From Planomonospora sp. ID82291 (GTDB taxonomy: Bacteria > Actinomycetota > Actinomycetes > Streptosporangiales > Streptosporangiaceae), in the NCBI RefSeq assembly GCF_015711645.1, contig NZ_JABTEX010000003.1:992001-1056000 (forward strand): a DNA stretch of 64,000 nucleotides, in the 5' to 3' direction. Below, one piece after another: positions 1 through 8,712 of the stretch. The first letter of the stretch is position 1, and each line of letters opens with the position of its first letter. Position numbers and translations under genes: made by a program. The notes under the pieces are model-generated. The model ran no database searches. It was not told the DNA's origin and saw only the letters and a program-made list of their open reading frames with translations.

Positions 1-1
1 C

Positions 2-1246
2 CTGACCGGCGGCCGGGCCGCGCTGTACGTCAAGGTCCACCACTGCGCCATCGACGGGGTGTCGGGCGCGGAGACGCTGGCCGCGCTGCTGGACCTGACC
101 CCCGAGCCGCGCGCGGTCGAGCCTCCCGCCGAGCGCCGGCCGACCGCCGCGCCGGGGATCGTCACGATGCTCGCCGGGGCCGTCACCCGGTCGGCGACCC
201 ACCCGCTGCGGGCGCTGCGCTCCCTCGGCCGGGCCGCGGCCGACCTCGACGCGATCCCGCTCGCCGCGACCCTGCCGGGGGCCCGCCTGGTGGCCGCCAC
301 GACCCGGATGATCCTCGGGACGACCCGGGACCTGCCCGCGCTGCCCTCGCTGGCGGCCCCGCGCACCCCGTTCAACGGCCCGATCAGCGCCCGCCGCCGC
401 TTCTCGTACGGTTCCGTTCCGCTGGCCGACGTCCGGCGGGTGGCCAGGTCGTCCGGGATCAGCGTCAACGACGTGGTCATGGCCCTGTGCACCTCGGCGC
501 TGCGCTCCTGGCTGCAGGAGCGCGGCACGCTCCCGGACCGGCCGCTGATCGCCGCGGTCCCGGTCTCGGTCCGTACGGCACGCGGCGGCCGGGCCGGACA
601 GGGCGGGCAGGACGGCCGGGGCGCCGTCGGCAACCAGATCTCCGCCATGATCACGCCGATGCCGACCGACGTCGCCTGCCCCCGGGAGCGGTTGCAGGCC
701 GTGGGGGCGGCGATGCGCACCGCCAAGCGGCGCTTCGCCGGCTCCCCGTCGACCTGGCCCAGCGAACTGACCTCGATGGTGCCCGCGCCGGTGACCGCCC
801 TGGCGACCCCCGCGCTCTTCCGGCTGGCCTCGATGGGGGCCCCGCCGGTCAACCTGATCGTCTCCAACGTGCCGGGGCCGCAGTTCCCCCTGTACCTGTG
901 CGGGGCCCGGGTGCTCGGCTACTACCCGATGTCGGTGCTCAGCGACGCGACCGGCGGGCTCAGCATCACCTGCTTCTCCTACGACGGCTCGCTCGACTTC
1001 GGCGTCGTCGCCTGCCCGGACCGGGTCGAGGACGTCTGGCGGCTGATGGGCCACCTCCAGGACGCGATGGACGAGCTCGTCGAGCTGGCCGGTCCCGCCC
1101 CGGTCCCGGCTCCCGCCCCGGTCCCCGTTCCCGGTACGGCTCCCACCGCGGCTCCCACCGCGGTCCCCGTCCCTGCTCCCGGCCCGGCTGCGGCTGAGGC
1201 TGCGGCTGCGGCTGCGGCTGCGGCTGCGGAGCCGAGCCCGGTCTGA
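2..1246 (+). CDS. WS/DGAT family O-acyltransferase, 5' truncated by window edge
   Basis: The reading frame is open from base 2. The family catalytic motif HHxxxDG is present as HHCAIDG at bases 38-58, so the missing N-terminus is roughly the first 130-150 residues. A SVNDVV segment and the late SNVPGPxxPLYLCG block typical of wax ester synthase/diacylglycerol acyltransferases follow. Such enzymes esterify acyl-CoA to diacylglycerol or fatty alcohols at the membrane. The last 45 or so residues are a low-complexity Pro/Val/Ala tail ending in an alanine run, which is not part of the fold. It ends convergently 7 bases before the TetR gene. The family is secure; the substrate cannot be told from sequence. 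Confidence 0.9.
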   Translation: MTGGRAALYVKVHHCAIDGVSGAETLAALLDLTPEPRAVEPPAERRPTAAPGIVTMLAGAVTRSATHPLRALRSLGRAAADLDAIPLAATLPGARLVAATTRMILGTTRDLPALPSLAAPRTPFNGPISARRRFSYGSVPLADVRRVARSSGISVNDVVMALCTSALRSWLQERGTLPDRPLIAAVPVSVRTARGGRAGQGGQDGRGAVGNQISAMITPMPTDVACPRERLQAVGAAMRTAKRRFAGSPSTWPSELTSMVPAPVTALATPALFRLASMGAPPVNLIVSNVPGPQFPLYLCGARVLGYYPMSVLSDATGGLSITCFSYDGSLDFGVVACPDRVEDVWRLMGHLQDAMDELVELAGPAPVPAPAPVPVPGTAPTAAPTAVPVPAPGPAAAEAAAAAAAAAAEPSPV

Positions 1247-1253
1247 GCCGCGG

Positions 1254-1856
1254 TCACGCCAGGGCGTGCACGATCAGCTCGGCCACCGCGTCGGGATCGA
1301 TGTGGTGGCCGGTGAGCTGGCAGAGGTTCTCCTGGTGGAGCAGGACCGCGGCGAAGGTGACCGCGGCGACCTCCAGCCGGGCGGCGCCCCCGCGCGCCCC
1401 GGGCAGGGCCAGCTCCAGCGCGAACCGGGCCCGGCGGATGATCTCGCCGTTGAGGTGGCCCAGCCGGGCGCGGACCGAGCCGTGCGTGTCGGCCTCGCGG
1501 AACAGGATGCGCCGCATGGCCGGGGAGGCCCTGATCGGCAGGCGGCGGGCGAGCCGGGACAGGGCGCCCGCCGCGTCGCCGGGGACGGACTCCCCTTCCG
1601 GGGACTCCTCCACCAGCGTGCGCTCGTCGACCAGCGCGACCAGCACGTCGATCTTCCGGGGGAAGTAGTGGAAGACGAGGCCCTTGGGGACGTCCGCCAG
1701 GCGGGCGATCTCCGCCGTGGGGGTCGCCTCGTAACCGTCGCGGGCGAACAGCTCCTCGGCGGCGTCCAGGATGCGGGCGCGGGTGCCCGGCTCCCCCCTC
1801 CTGCCGGGGCCGCCGGGGCGCCGCGGTCTCCTGGCACGGTCACGGAGGCTTCCCAC
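1254..1856 (-). CDS. TetR/AcrR family transcriptional regulator
   Basis: 200-residue protein with a TetR-type helix-turn-helix at about residues 24-70 (RILDAAEELFARDGYEATPT, then GLVFHYFPRK), followed by a ligand-binding helical domain without a recognisable ligand signature. The basic, proline-rich first 22 residues are unusual, and the real start could be internal. It lies convergent to the acyltransferase and 65 bases downstream of the esterase gene on the same strand. A role in controlling the esterase or acyltransferase is possible but rests on proximity only. I see no clear operator palindrome upstream. Confidence 0.85.
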   Translation of the reverse strand: MGSLRDRARRPRRPGGPGRRGEPGTRARILDAAEELFARDGYEATPTAEIARLADVPKGLVFHYFPRKIDVLVALVDERTLVEESPEGESVPGDAAGALSRLARRLPIRASPAMRRILFREADTHGSVRARLGHLNGEIIRRARFALELALPGARGGAARLEVAAVTFAAVLLHQENLCQLTGHHIDPDAVAELIVHALA

Positions 1857-1921
1857 AGCCCGACGATAACCTCGCGGGCCGGGCGGATTCCATGTCGCCG
1901 GGGGGACAGGGCCGTACGCGC

Positions 1922-2980
1922 TCAGTCACCGGCCCCGACGGAGGACAGCAGCAGGGGCAGGGCCCGGCGCAGTTCCCGGTTCCAGTAGGTCATGTTGTGC
2001 CTGCCCCGGTAGAAGTGCGTCTCGACCGGGATGCCCAGCTCGCCGAGCCGGTCGGTGAAGGCGGTGGCCGCCTTGCGGGCCAGTTCCTCGGTGACGTCGC
2101 CGAACAGCTCGCCCGGCCGCGGCCGCCCGTCGCCCGCCGACACGTAGAGGCGCACGCCGCGCAGATCGGCGGCCCGGTGGTAGGGGTCGTGCTCCTCCCA
2201 GACCTCCCGGTCGCCCTGCGGGTCGCCCCAGATGCGCTTCCAGTCGGTGCCGAAGCAGCCGGCGGCGGTGCCGAGCATGACGGCGAGGTCGACGCCGGGC
2301 AGCAGCGTGTGCACGGCGCCGCTGAAGGAGGCCGCCGCCGTGAACCGGCCGGTCGCGGCGTAGAGCATCGCGCCCTGGCCGCCCATCGAGTAGCCGGCGA
2401 TCGCCCGGTCGCCGCCCGCGCCGTACCGGCTCTCCAGCAGGGGCAGCAGTTCCTCCAGGTGGTGGGTGGCCCACCGGGGCGGTCCGCCGTCGCCGCCGTT
2501 GTACCAGTCGGAGTAGCTGCCGCACCGGCCGCCGTCGGGCATCACGACGATCACCGGGGCGTCGGCGGTCAACCGCTCGACGTCCGAGCGCGACCAGCCC
2601 CGGTGGTCGTCCAGGCCGCCGTGGAGCAGCCACAGGGTGGGCCAGGTCCGGCCGGAGCCGGCCGACCAGCCCTCGGGCAGCAGCAGCCGTACCGTGGTGA
2701 CGTCGTCCAGCGCGGCCGAGCGCAGGGTCAGGTCCATCCGGCGCCCGCCGGACCGCCGCTCCCGGAGGACCTCGATCCCCTCCGGCGTCCGCGGGGTCCC
2801 CGTGGCCCGCGGGGTCGCGCTCGCCCGCGGCCCGCCGGTGGCCGGGGCGCCCGTCGGCCCGGCGTCCGGGCGGCGCTGGCTCGTGATCAGTGCGATCGTC
2901 GCCGCCACCACCAGGACGAACAGCCCGGTGAGGACCACGGCCCCGACGAGGAGCCCTCGTAGCCGTGAACCGGGTGCCAT
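1922..2980 (-). CDS. membrane-anchored alpha/beta-hydrolase esterase (esterase D/antigen 85-like)
   Basis: 352 residues from the ATG at 2980, chosen because GGAGG lies 8 bases before it; an upstream in-frame ATG lacks this. A transmembrane anchor (about residues 8-34) is followed by a Pro/Ala/Thr-rich linker and an extracellular alpha/beta-hydrolase domain. The nucleophile elbow is GYSMGG (Ser near residue 195), an oxyanion-side LLHGG lies near residue 118, and a late GRHN motif offers the catalytic His. This resembles the putative esterase family (PF00756) acting on acyl esters outside the membrane. It is transcribed towards the TetR gene and divergent from the aldo/keto reductase. Confidence 0.85.
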   Translation of the reverse strand: MAPGSRLRGLLVGAVVLTGLFVLVVAATIALITSQRRPDAGPTGAPATGGPRASATPRATGTPRTPEGIEVLRERRSGGRRMDLTLRSAALDDVTTVRLLLPEGWSAGSGRTWPTLWLLHGGLDDHRGWSRSDVERLTADAPVIVVMPDGGRCGSYSDWYNGGDGGPPRWATHHLEELLPLLESRYGAGGDRAIAGYSMGGQGAMLYAATGRFTAAASFSGAVHTLLPGVDLAVMLGTAAGCFGTDWKRIWGDPQGDREVWEEHDPYHRAADLRGVRLYVSAGDGRPRPGELFGDVTEELARKAATAFTDRLGELGIPVETHFYRGRHNMTYWNRELRRALPLLLSSVGAGD

Positions 2981-3084
2981 GCGAGCCGCCTCCGCCCGTG
3001 CGCCGACCCGGCACATGCTAACGCCGGGACGATCTCCCATGATGCTCAGGAAGTGAGTGAACGCCGGGCAATAGAGTGGCGGGC

Positions 3085-4008
3085 ATGAGCCTTTCTGAGC
3101 TGAACCTCTTCCCGCTCTGCCTGGGCGGCAACGTTTTCGGCTGGACCGCCGACCGGGACGCCTCCTTCGCCGTCCTGGACGCCTACGCCGGGGCGGGCGG
3201 CAACTTCATCGACACCGCGGACGCCTACTCCGAGTGGGTCCCCGGTAATGTCGGCGGCGAATCGGAGACGATCATCGGCGAGTGGATGGCCTCCCGGGGC
3301 AACCGCGACCGGATGGTCGTGGCCACCAAGGTCGGCTCCCTCTCGACGCGCGACGGGCTCTCGGCGGCGAACATCCGCGCCGCCGCGGAGGACTCGCTGC
3401 GGCGGCTGCGGACCGACCACATCGACCTGTACTGGGCGCACTTCGACGACCCCAAGACCCCTCTGGAGGAGACCCTGGAGGCGTTCGACGCCCTGGTCCG
3501 CGAGGGCAAGGTCCGCAACATCGGCGCGTCCAACCACGACGCCGCCCGGCTGACCGAGGCGCTGGAGATCTCCGACCAGAAGGGCCTGGCCCGCTACGGG
3601 GTGCTCCAGCAGCACTACAACCTGATGGAGCGCGGCTACGAGGGCGCGTTGCGCGACGCGGTCGTCGAGGGGTGCCTGACCAGCACGCCGTACTACGGCC
3701 TGGCGCGGGGCTTCCTGACCGGCAAGTACCGGCCGGGGGCCGAGGTGGACAGCCCGCGGGCGGCCAAGGCGTCGGAGTACCTCGCCACCGAGCGCGGCCC
3801 GCGGGTCCTGGCCGCGCTGGACGAGGTGGCCGCCGCGCACGGCGCCGTCCCGGCGACGATCGCGCTCGCCTGGCTGGCGGCCCAGCCCACGGTCGCCGCG
3901 CCGATCGCCAGCGCCCGCGACGTCGAGCAGCTCCGGCCGCTGCTCGCGGTCGCCGAGGTGAAGCTGACCGACGAGGAGCTCGCCCTGCTGGACGAGGCCT
4001 CCCGGTAG
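3085..4008 (+). CDS. aldo/keto reductase
   Basis: 307 residues from ATG 3085; a GTG three codons earlier (3076) is an alternative, and neither has a strong ribosome site. The AKR tetrad is visible: Asp and Tyr in FIDTADAYSEW, Lys in VVATKVGS and His in LYWAHFDD. The GASNHDAARL and late NADPH-binding ASARDVEQL segments are also present. The length matches the family (about 310). It reduces aldehydes or ketones with NADPH in the cytoplasm; substrate unknown. A perfect hairpin lies 47 bases after its stop. Confidence 0.9.
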   Translation: MSLSELNLFPLCLGGNVFGWTADRDASFAVLDAYAGAGGNFIDTADAYSEWVPGNVGGESETIIGEWMASRGNRDRMVVATKVGSLSTRDGLSAANIRAAAEDSLRRLRTDHIDLYWAHFDDPKTPLEETLEAFDALVREGKVRNIGASNHDAARLTEALEISDQKGLARYGVLQQHYNLMERGYEGALRDAVVEGCLTSTPYYGLARGFLTGKYRPGAEVDSPRAAKASEYLATERGPRVLAALDEVAAAHGAVPATIALAWLAAQPTVAAPIASARDVEQLRPLLAVAEVKLTDEELALLDEASR

Positions 4009-4054
4009 GAGACGCCCCCGGGAGCGGGCGGGGCCCGGCCGCTGCGGGGCAGGC

Positions 4055-4090
4055 GGAGGGCCCGGCCGCCCCGAGGCGGCCGGGCCCTCC
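4055..4090. terminator. bidirectional intrinsic terminator hairpin
   Basis: A perfect 16-bp stem (GGAGGGCCCGGCCGCC, 4055-4070, pairing with 4075-4090) with a CCGA loop sits between the convergent aldo/keto reductase and symporter genes. There is no T-run, as is usual for actinomycete terminators. Confidence 0.8.
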
Positions 4091-4180
4091 GGCGGGACCC
4101 GTGATCCGGGACCCGTCCGGCGGTCGCCGCGGACTGCGGGGACCGCCGGACGGCCGGTGCGCGGGACCCGCGCGCAGGGG

Positions 4181-4232
4181 CACTGCGCGAGGCCGGTGCG
4201 CGGGGTCAGTGCGCGAGGCCGGTGCGCGGGGT
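4181..4232. repeat. 26-bp tandem duplication next to the symporter stop codon
   Basis: Two copies of a 26-bp unit (4181-4206 and 4207-4232, one mismatch: CACTGCGCGAGG versus CAGTGCGCGAGG) lie immediately 3' of the symporter stop. Each copy is followed by TCAGTGC or its start, so the stop-codon region itself seems to have been copied. Confidence 0.8.
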
Positions 4233-5833
4233 CAGTGCTCGGCGGCCTTCTCGGCGCCGACGCCGGTGAGCGCGCGGACCTCGATCTCGGCGTACTTGGC
4301 CGCGTTGTGCTCCTTGCTGAGCCTGGTGCCGATCCAGCCGGCCAGGAAGCCGATCGGGATCGAGAGCAGGCCCGGGTTGCTCAGCGGGAACCAGGAGAAG
4401 TCCGCGTCCGGGAAGAGCGCGGTGGGGCTGCCCGACACCACCGGCGAGAAGACCACCAGGACGAGTGCGGAGACCAGGCCGCCGTAGATGGCCGAGGTCG
4501 CGCCCGCGGTGTTGAAGTCCTTCCAGAACAGGCTGTAGAGGATCGCCGGCAGGTTGCCCGAGGCGGCCACCGCGAAGGCCAGGGCGACCAGGAAGGCCAC
4601 GTTCTGCCCCTGCGCGAGGATGCCGAGCCCGATGGAGAACGCCCCGATGACGAAGGCGGAGATCCGGGCGACCAGGACCTCCTCCTTGTCGGTGACGTTG
4701 CCGCGCTTGAAGACGTGCGCGTACAGGTCGTGGGCGAAGGACGAGCTGGAGGCCAGCGTCAGGCCGGCGACGACCGCCAGGATGGTGGCGAACGCGACCG
4801 CGGCGATGATCGCCAGCAGGACCGTGCCGCCCACCGCGCCGAAGATCTCCTCGCCGATCTTCTTGGCGAGCAGCGGCGCCGCGGTGTTGCCCGCCTTGTC
4901 CATCGCCTTGCTGTCGACCAGCGCCGCCGCGCCGAAGCCCAGCACGAGGGTGAGCAGGTAGAAGCTGCCGATGATGCCGATGCCCCACAGCACCGACTTG
5001 CGGGCGTCCTTGGCGGTGGGCACGGTGTAGAAGCGGATCAGGATGTGCGGCAGGCCCGCGGTGCCGAGCACCAGGGCCAGGCCGAGGCTGATCAGGTCGA
5101 GCTTGCCGGCCAGGCCCTGCGCCTCGGTGGCGTACTTGCCTCCGGCGTTGAGGAAGGCGTCGCCCTTGCCGCTCTTGGCGGCGGCGTCGCCGAGCAGGGA
5201 GGAGAGGTTGAAGCCGTACTTGCCCAGGACCAGCAGGGTGACCAGGGTCGCGCCGCCCATGAGCAGCACGGCCTTGACGATCTGCACCCAGGTGGTGCCC
5301 TTCATGCCGCCGACGACCACATAGATGATCATCAGGACGCCGACGCCGACGATCGTCAGGGCCTTGCCCGTCTCCGAGGTGACGCCGAGCAGCAGGGTGA
5401 CCAGCGCGCCCGCGCCGACCATCTGGGCCAGCAGGTAGAAGATCGACACGACGATGGTGGAGACGCCCGCCGCGGTGCGCACCGGGCGCGGGCTCATCCG
5501 GAAGGCCAGCACGTCGGCCATGGTGAACTTGCCGGAGTTGCGCATCAGCTCCGCGACCAGCAGCAGCGCCACCAGCCAGGCGACGAGGAAGCCGATCGAG
5601 TAGAGGAAGCCGTCGTAGCCGGACAGGGCGATGATGCCGGCGATGCCGAGGAAGCTGGCGGCCGACATGTAGTCGCCGCCGATCGCCAGGCCGTTCTGCG
5701 CGCCGCTGAAGGACCGGCCGCCGGCGTAGTAGTCGGCGGCGGTCTTGGTCTGCCGGCTGGCCCAGAAGGTGATGCCCAGCGTCGCGGCGACGAAGACCAG
5801 GAACAGGATGGTCGACAGGGTCTGGGAGCTCAT
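4232..5833 (-). CDS. actP: sodium/solute symporter, cation-acetate (ActP/MctC-like)
   Basis: 533 residues, SSS family, with about 13 hydrophobic helices. N-terminal SRQTKTAADYYAGGRSFSG and GDYMSAASFLGIAGIIALSGYDG are hallmarks of the acetate/glycolate permease subgroup, as is the phenotype-defining partner: a DUF485 gene whose stop overlaps this start (ATGA at 5830-5833). The family imports acetate or other short monocarboxylates with a cation. The ATG at 5833 is chosen for that overlap and for alignment with the first helix. With a CRP-type box ahead of the operon, control by carbon status is likely. Confidence 0.92.
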   Translation of the reverse strand: MSSQTLSTILFLVFVAATLGITFWASRQTKTAADYYAGGRSFSGAQNGLAIGGDYMSAASFLGIAGIIALSGYDGFLYSIGFLVAWLVALLLVAELMRNSGKFTMADVLAFRMSPRPVRTAAGVSTIVVSIFYLLAQMVGAGALVTLLLGVTSETGKALTIVGVGVLMIIYVVVGGMKGTTWVQIVKAVLLMGGATLVTLLVLGKYGFNLSSLLGDAAAKSGKGDAFLNAGGKYATEAQGLAGKLDLISLGLALVLGTAGLPHILIRFYTVPTAKDARKSVLWGIGIIGSFYLLTLVLGFGAAALVDSKAMDKAGNTAAPLLAKKIGEEIFGAVGGTVLLAIIAAVAFATILAVVAGLTLASSSSFAHDLYAHVFKRGNVTDKEEVLVARISAFVIGAFSIGLGILAQGQNVAFLVALAFAVAASGNLPAILYSLFWKDFNTAGATSAIYGGLVSALVLVVFSPVVSGSPTALFPDADFSWFPLSNPGLLSIPIGFLAGWIGTRLSKEHNAAKYAEIEVRALTGVGAEKAAEH

Positions 5834-6159
5834 TCGGTCCGCCCCTCGATCTCGTGGCGGATCTCGTCGGCGATCGGGTCGATCTTCTTGTCCATGTGCC
5901 GGGAGTAGGCCCAGGCGATGCCGAACGTGGAGACGAACTGCAGGAAACCGAAGATCAGGGCGACGTTGATGTTGCCCAGCACCTTGGTGCCCATGAAGTC
6001 GCGCGCCCAGCCGGACAACACCACGTACAGCAGGTACCACGCGAGGAAGGCCGCGGTCATGGGGAACGTCCAGGCGCGGAAGCGGCGCTTCAGGTCCTGG
6101 AACCGCTCGCTCGCCTGCGCCTGTTCGTAGACCGACGCGTCATGTTGTCTGGTGGTCAA
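5830..6159 (-). CDS. DUF485 family membrane protein, symporter partner (YjcH-like)
   Basis: 109 residues with two transmembrane helices (about residues 34-56 and 64-86), matching DUF485 in length and in the RFRAWTFPMTAAFLAWYLLY segment. It starts at TTG 6159, with GGAGG 8 bases upstream; no closer ATG is in frame ahead of the conserved region. It is translationally coupled to the acetate-type symporter by a 4-base overlap, the same arrangement as yjcH-actP in enterobacteria, where the small protein is thought to assist the permease. It lies 20 bases from a CRP-like site. Confidence 0.9.
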   Translation of the reverse strand: MTTRQHDASVYEQAQASERFQDLKRRFRAWTFPMTAAFLAWYLLYVVLSGWARDFMGTKVLGNINVALIFGFLQFVSTFGIAWAYSRHMDKKIDPIADEIRHEIEGRTE

Positions 6160-6178
6160 GGGGGAGACCTCCCACGGA

Positions 6179-6194
6179 TGTGATCTGGATCACG
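6179..6194 (-). promoter_or_regulatory. CRP/GlxR-type cAMP receptor protein site
   Basis: TGTGATCTGGATCACG matches TGTGA-N6-TCACA at 9 of 10 fixed positions. It ends 20 bases before the TTG start of the DUF485-symporter operon. In Corynebacterium, GlxR is known to act at acetate uptake genes. A site this close to the start codon probably overlaps the transcription start, which would suit repression better than activation. Confidence 0.75.
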
Positions 6195-6303
6195 GCCACC
6201 GTAGGAGCGGCGGACACCCCGCGAGGAGGCCTGCGCACGCGCTCTTCGCCCAGCCGCCGCCCGGCCGCGTTCAGCTGGGGGACGCCTGCGGCGAAAGGTC
6301 CGT

Positions 6304-6328
6304 CCCGTGCGCCGAACGGCGCGACGGG
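6304..6328 (-). terminator. hairpin after second symporter
   Basis: CCCGTGCGCC, a GAAC loop and GGCGCGACGGG form a 10-bp stem with one bulged base, starting 5 bases after the stop codon of the 6333-8063 gene. It separates the two symporter modules. Confidence 0.6.
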
Positions 6329-6332
6329 CGCG

Positions 6333-8063
6333 TCACGTTCCCTTGGGGCGCCAGTCGCCGCGGTCCACCTTCAGCGTCTCGGGGGTGTGCAGGCGCACCA
6401 TCGTGCGGGCCACGCCCTTGGGGATCCGGCCGGGCGTGAGCAGGGAGACGACGACCATGACGAGGAACGCGATCGGGACGGTCCAGGCCGCCGGCTGGGC
6501 CAGCAGCGCGCCGGCCAGGCCCGTGTGGGGACCGCCGGCGATCGTGGCGAGCACCGCCGCGCAGGCCAGTCCCCCGCCGGTCAGCAGTCCCGCCATCGCG
6601 CCCGCGTCGGTGAACCGCCGCCACCAGATGCCGAGGACCAGCAGGGGGCAGAACGACGAGGCGGCGACCGCGAACACCAGTCCCACCACGTCCGCCACCG
6701 GCAGCGCGCGCGCCGCGGTGGCCAGCGCCAGCGGGACGAGCACCGCCAGCACGGTCGCCACCCGGAACGAGCGCACCCCGCCGCGCAGGATGTCCTGCCC
6801 GATCACTCCGGCCACCGAGACCGTCAGCCCCGACGAGGTGGACAGGAACGCCGCGAACGCCCCCGCCGTCACCAGCGCCGAGAGCAGGTCGCCCGCCGTG
6901 CCCCCGACCAGGCGGCCCGGCAGGGTCAGCACCACCGCGTCGGTGCGGCCGGTCATCAGCAGCTCGGGGGCGTAGATCCGGCCGAGCGCGCCGTAGACCG
7001 CCGGCAGCAGGTAGAAGGCGCCGAGCAGGGTGAGCACCACCAGCGTGGTACGGCGGGCCGCCCGGCCGTCGGGGTTGGTGTAGAAGCGCACCAGCACGTG
7101 GGGCAGGCCCATGGTCCCCAGGAAGGTCGCCAGGATCAGCGAGTAGGTGGAGTACAGCGGGTAGTCCCTGCTCTCCAGCGGCAGCGCCCACTGCCGGTCG
7201 CTGAGCGCGGGCAGGTTCTCGGCGTGCGGCACGGCGGCGCCCGCCGGGAAGGCGACCGTCGTCTCGCGGGCGACGGCGTGCGGACCGGGGGCCAGCGTGA
7301 TCCGCGCCCGGTCCAGGGAGCGTCCGTCCAGACGGCCGGTGACGGTCACCCCGACCGGCTCGGTCACCCGCACGGTGACGTCCACGGCGACGGTGACCGT
7401 GGTCCGCTCGGCGAACACCGGGGGCGTCCGCGCGGTCGGGGCGGGGGCGCCGTCCGCCCGCCAGGCCAGCAGCAGGAAGACCGCCGGCAGGGCGAGCGCG
7501 GTGAGTTTGAGCCAGTACTGGAAGGCCTGCACGAACGTGATGGAGCGCATCCCGCCGGAGAGCACGTTGACCGCGACGACGACGGCCACCAGCAGGCCGC
7601 CGGCCCACACCGGCGCGCCGGTGATCGTGCGCAGCACCAGCCCGGCGCTCTGGAACTGCGGCATGAGGTACAGCCAGCCGATCAGCACCACGAGCACGCT
7701 GGCGCTGCGGCGCACGGTCATCGACTCCAGGCGGGCCTCGGCGAAGTCCGGGAGCGTGTAGGCGCCCGACCGGCGCAGCGGCGCGGAGACCAGCACCAGC
7801 AGCACCAGGTAGCCTCCCGTCCAGCCGACCGGCAGCCAGAGCATGTCGGCGCCGTGGGCCAGGATCAGCCCGGCGACGCCGAGGAACGAGGCGGCCGACA
7901 GGTACTCCCCGCCGATCGCGGAGGCGTTCCACAGCGGCGAGACCGTACGGGAGGCCACGTAGAAGTCGGAGGTCGTGCGCGACAGCCGGAGGCCGAAGAC
8001 GCCGATGAGGACCGCGGCCAGCACCACGACGACGACCGCCGCGACCCCGTAGGCGGCGTTCAC
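6333..8063 (-). CDS. sodium/solute symporter family transporter, second paralogue
   Basis: 576 residues from GTG 8063, with a GGGGGA ribosome site 6 bases upstream. SSS-family helices include LSRTTSDFYVASRTVSPLWN, GGEYLSAASFLGVAGLI and MGLPHVLVRFYTNPDGRAARR. It differs from the acetate-type neighbour by about 90 extra polar residues between helices near residues 195-290, with several beta-like repeats of V and T. Substrate is probably a carboxylate, judged from the paired two-component system. It is preceded by a DUF485-like gene, mirroring the other module. Confidence 0.85.
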   Translation of the reverse strand: MNAAYGVAAVVVVVLAAVLIGVFGLRLSRTTSDFYVASRTVSPLWNASAIGGEYLSAASFLGVAGLILAHGADMLWLPVGWTGGYLVLLVLVSAPLRRSGAYTLPDFAEARLESMTVRRSASVLVVLIGWLYLMPQFQSAGLVLRTITGAPVWAGGLLVAVVVAVNVLSGGMRSITFVQAFQYWLKLTALALPAVFLLLAWRADGAPAPTARTPPVFAERTTVTVAVDVTVRVTEPVGVTVTGRLDGRSLDRARITLAPGPHAVARETTVAFPAGAAVPHAENLPALSDRQWALPLESRDYPLYSTYSLILATFLGTMGLPHVLVRFYTNPDGRAARRTTLVVLTLLGAFYLLPAVYGALGRIYAPELLMTGRTDAVVLTLPGRLVGGTAGDLLSALVTAGAFAAFLSTSSGLTVSVAGVIGQDILRGGVRSFRVATVLAVLVPLALATAARALPVADVVGLVFAVAASSFCPLLVLGIWWRRFTDAGAMAGLLTGGGLACAAVLATIAGGPHTGLAGALLAQPAAWTVPIAFLVMVVVSLLTPGRIPKGVARTMVRLHTPETLKVDRGDWRPKGT

Positions 8064-8160
8064 GCCGGTCCCCCGGCCCGGCCACCGGACCCGGACCCGG
8101 CCACCATCGGTGCTCCCGTCGGCCTCACGGCCCCCGCCGCCGCTCCGGCCGGCTTCGCGG

Positions 8161-8712
8161 TCACTGCCGCTCCACCAGGTCGGCGAAGTGGCGCTCGTTG
8201 CGCTCGGCCTGCCGGACGTAGAGCCAGGCCCCGGCGACGAGCCCCGGATAGACCAGCCCGGCGAGCAGCGCCCAGGGCAGCGCCACGCCGAGCAGCCGCA
8301 CCTCCCGCAGCTCCGGCACGAGCTGGAACAGCAGCGGCAGGCCGCCGACCACGCAGGCGAGCACGGTGCACACGAACAGGGCCAGGCGGAACTGGGTGCG
8401 CACCAGGGAGCGCATGTACACCTCGCCCAGGCGGGTCTGCTCGTCGATCTCCCGGGTGGCGGGGTACCGGGAGCGGCGGGCCGCCTGGGTCCTGGGGCTG
8501 GTCACCACCTCCCGGCGGGGCCGCTCACCGGGCCGCACCAGCCGGTCGGCCACGCGCAGCGCCCGGTCGCCGCGGCGGCGCGGCGCGCTCCCCCGGTCCC
8601 CCGTCCCCCGCTCCCCTGGGCCGCTTCCTCCGCCCCGGCCCGAGTCCCCGCCGGGGCTCCGCACCGCGTCCCGCCCGGTTCCGCCGTCGCCCGCGTCCCG
8701 CCCGGCCGTCAT
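8161..8712 (-). CDS. DUF485-like small membrane protein with long disordered N-terminus
   Basis: 183 residues. The first 70 or so are Gly/Arg/Asp-rich and probably disordered. Two transmembrane helices follow (about residues 115-137 and 147-170), then a charged RQAERNERHFADLVER tail. The architecture and position before a symporter match the DUF485-like companion proteins of actinobacterial SSS transporters. Its ATG overlaps the stop of the response regulator (ATGA, 8709-8712), so the two are translationally coupled, which supports the long N-terminus being real. Confidence 0.7.
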   Translation of the reverse strand: MTAGRDAGDGGTGRDAVRSPGGDSGRGGGSGPGERGTGDRGSAPRRRGDRALRVADRLVRPGERPRREVVTSPRTQAARRSRYPATREIDEQTRLGEVYMRSLVRTQFRLALFVCTVLACVVGGLPLLFQLVPELREVRLLGVALPWALLAGLVYPGLVAGAWLYVRQAERNERHFADLVERQ

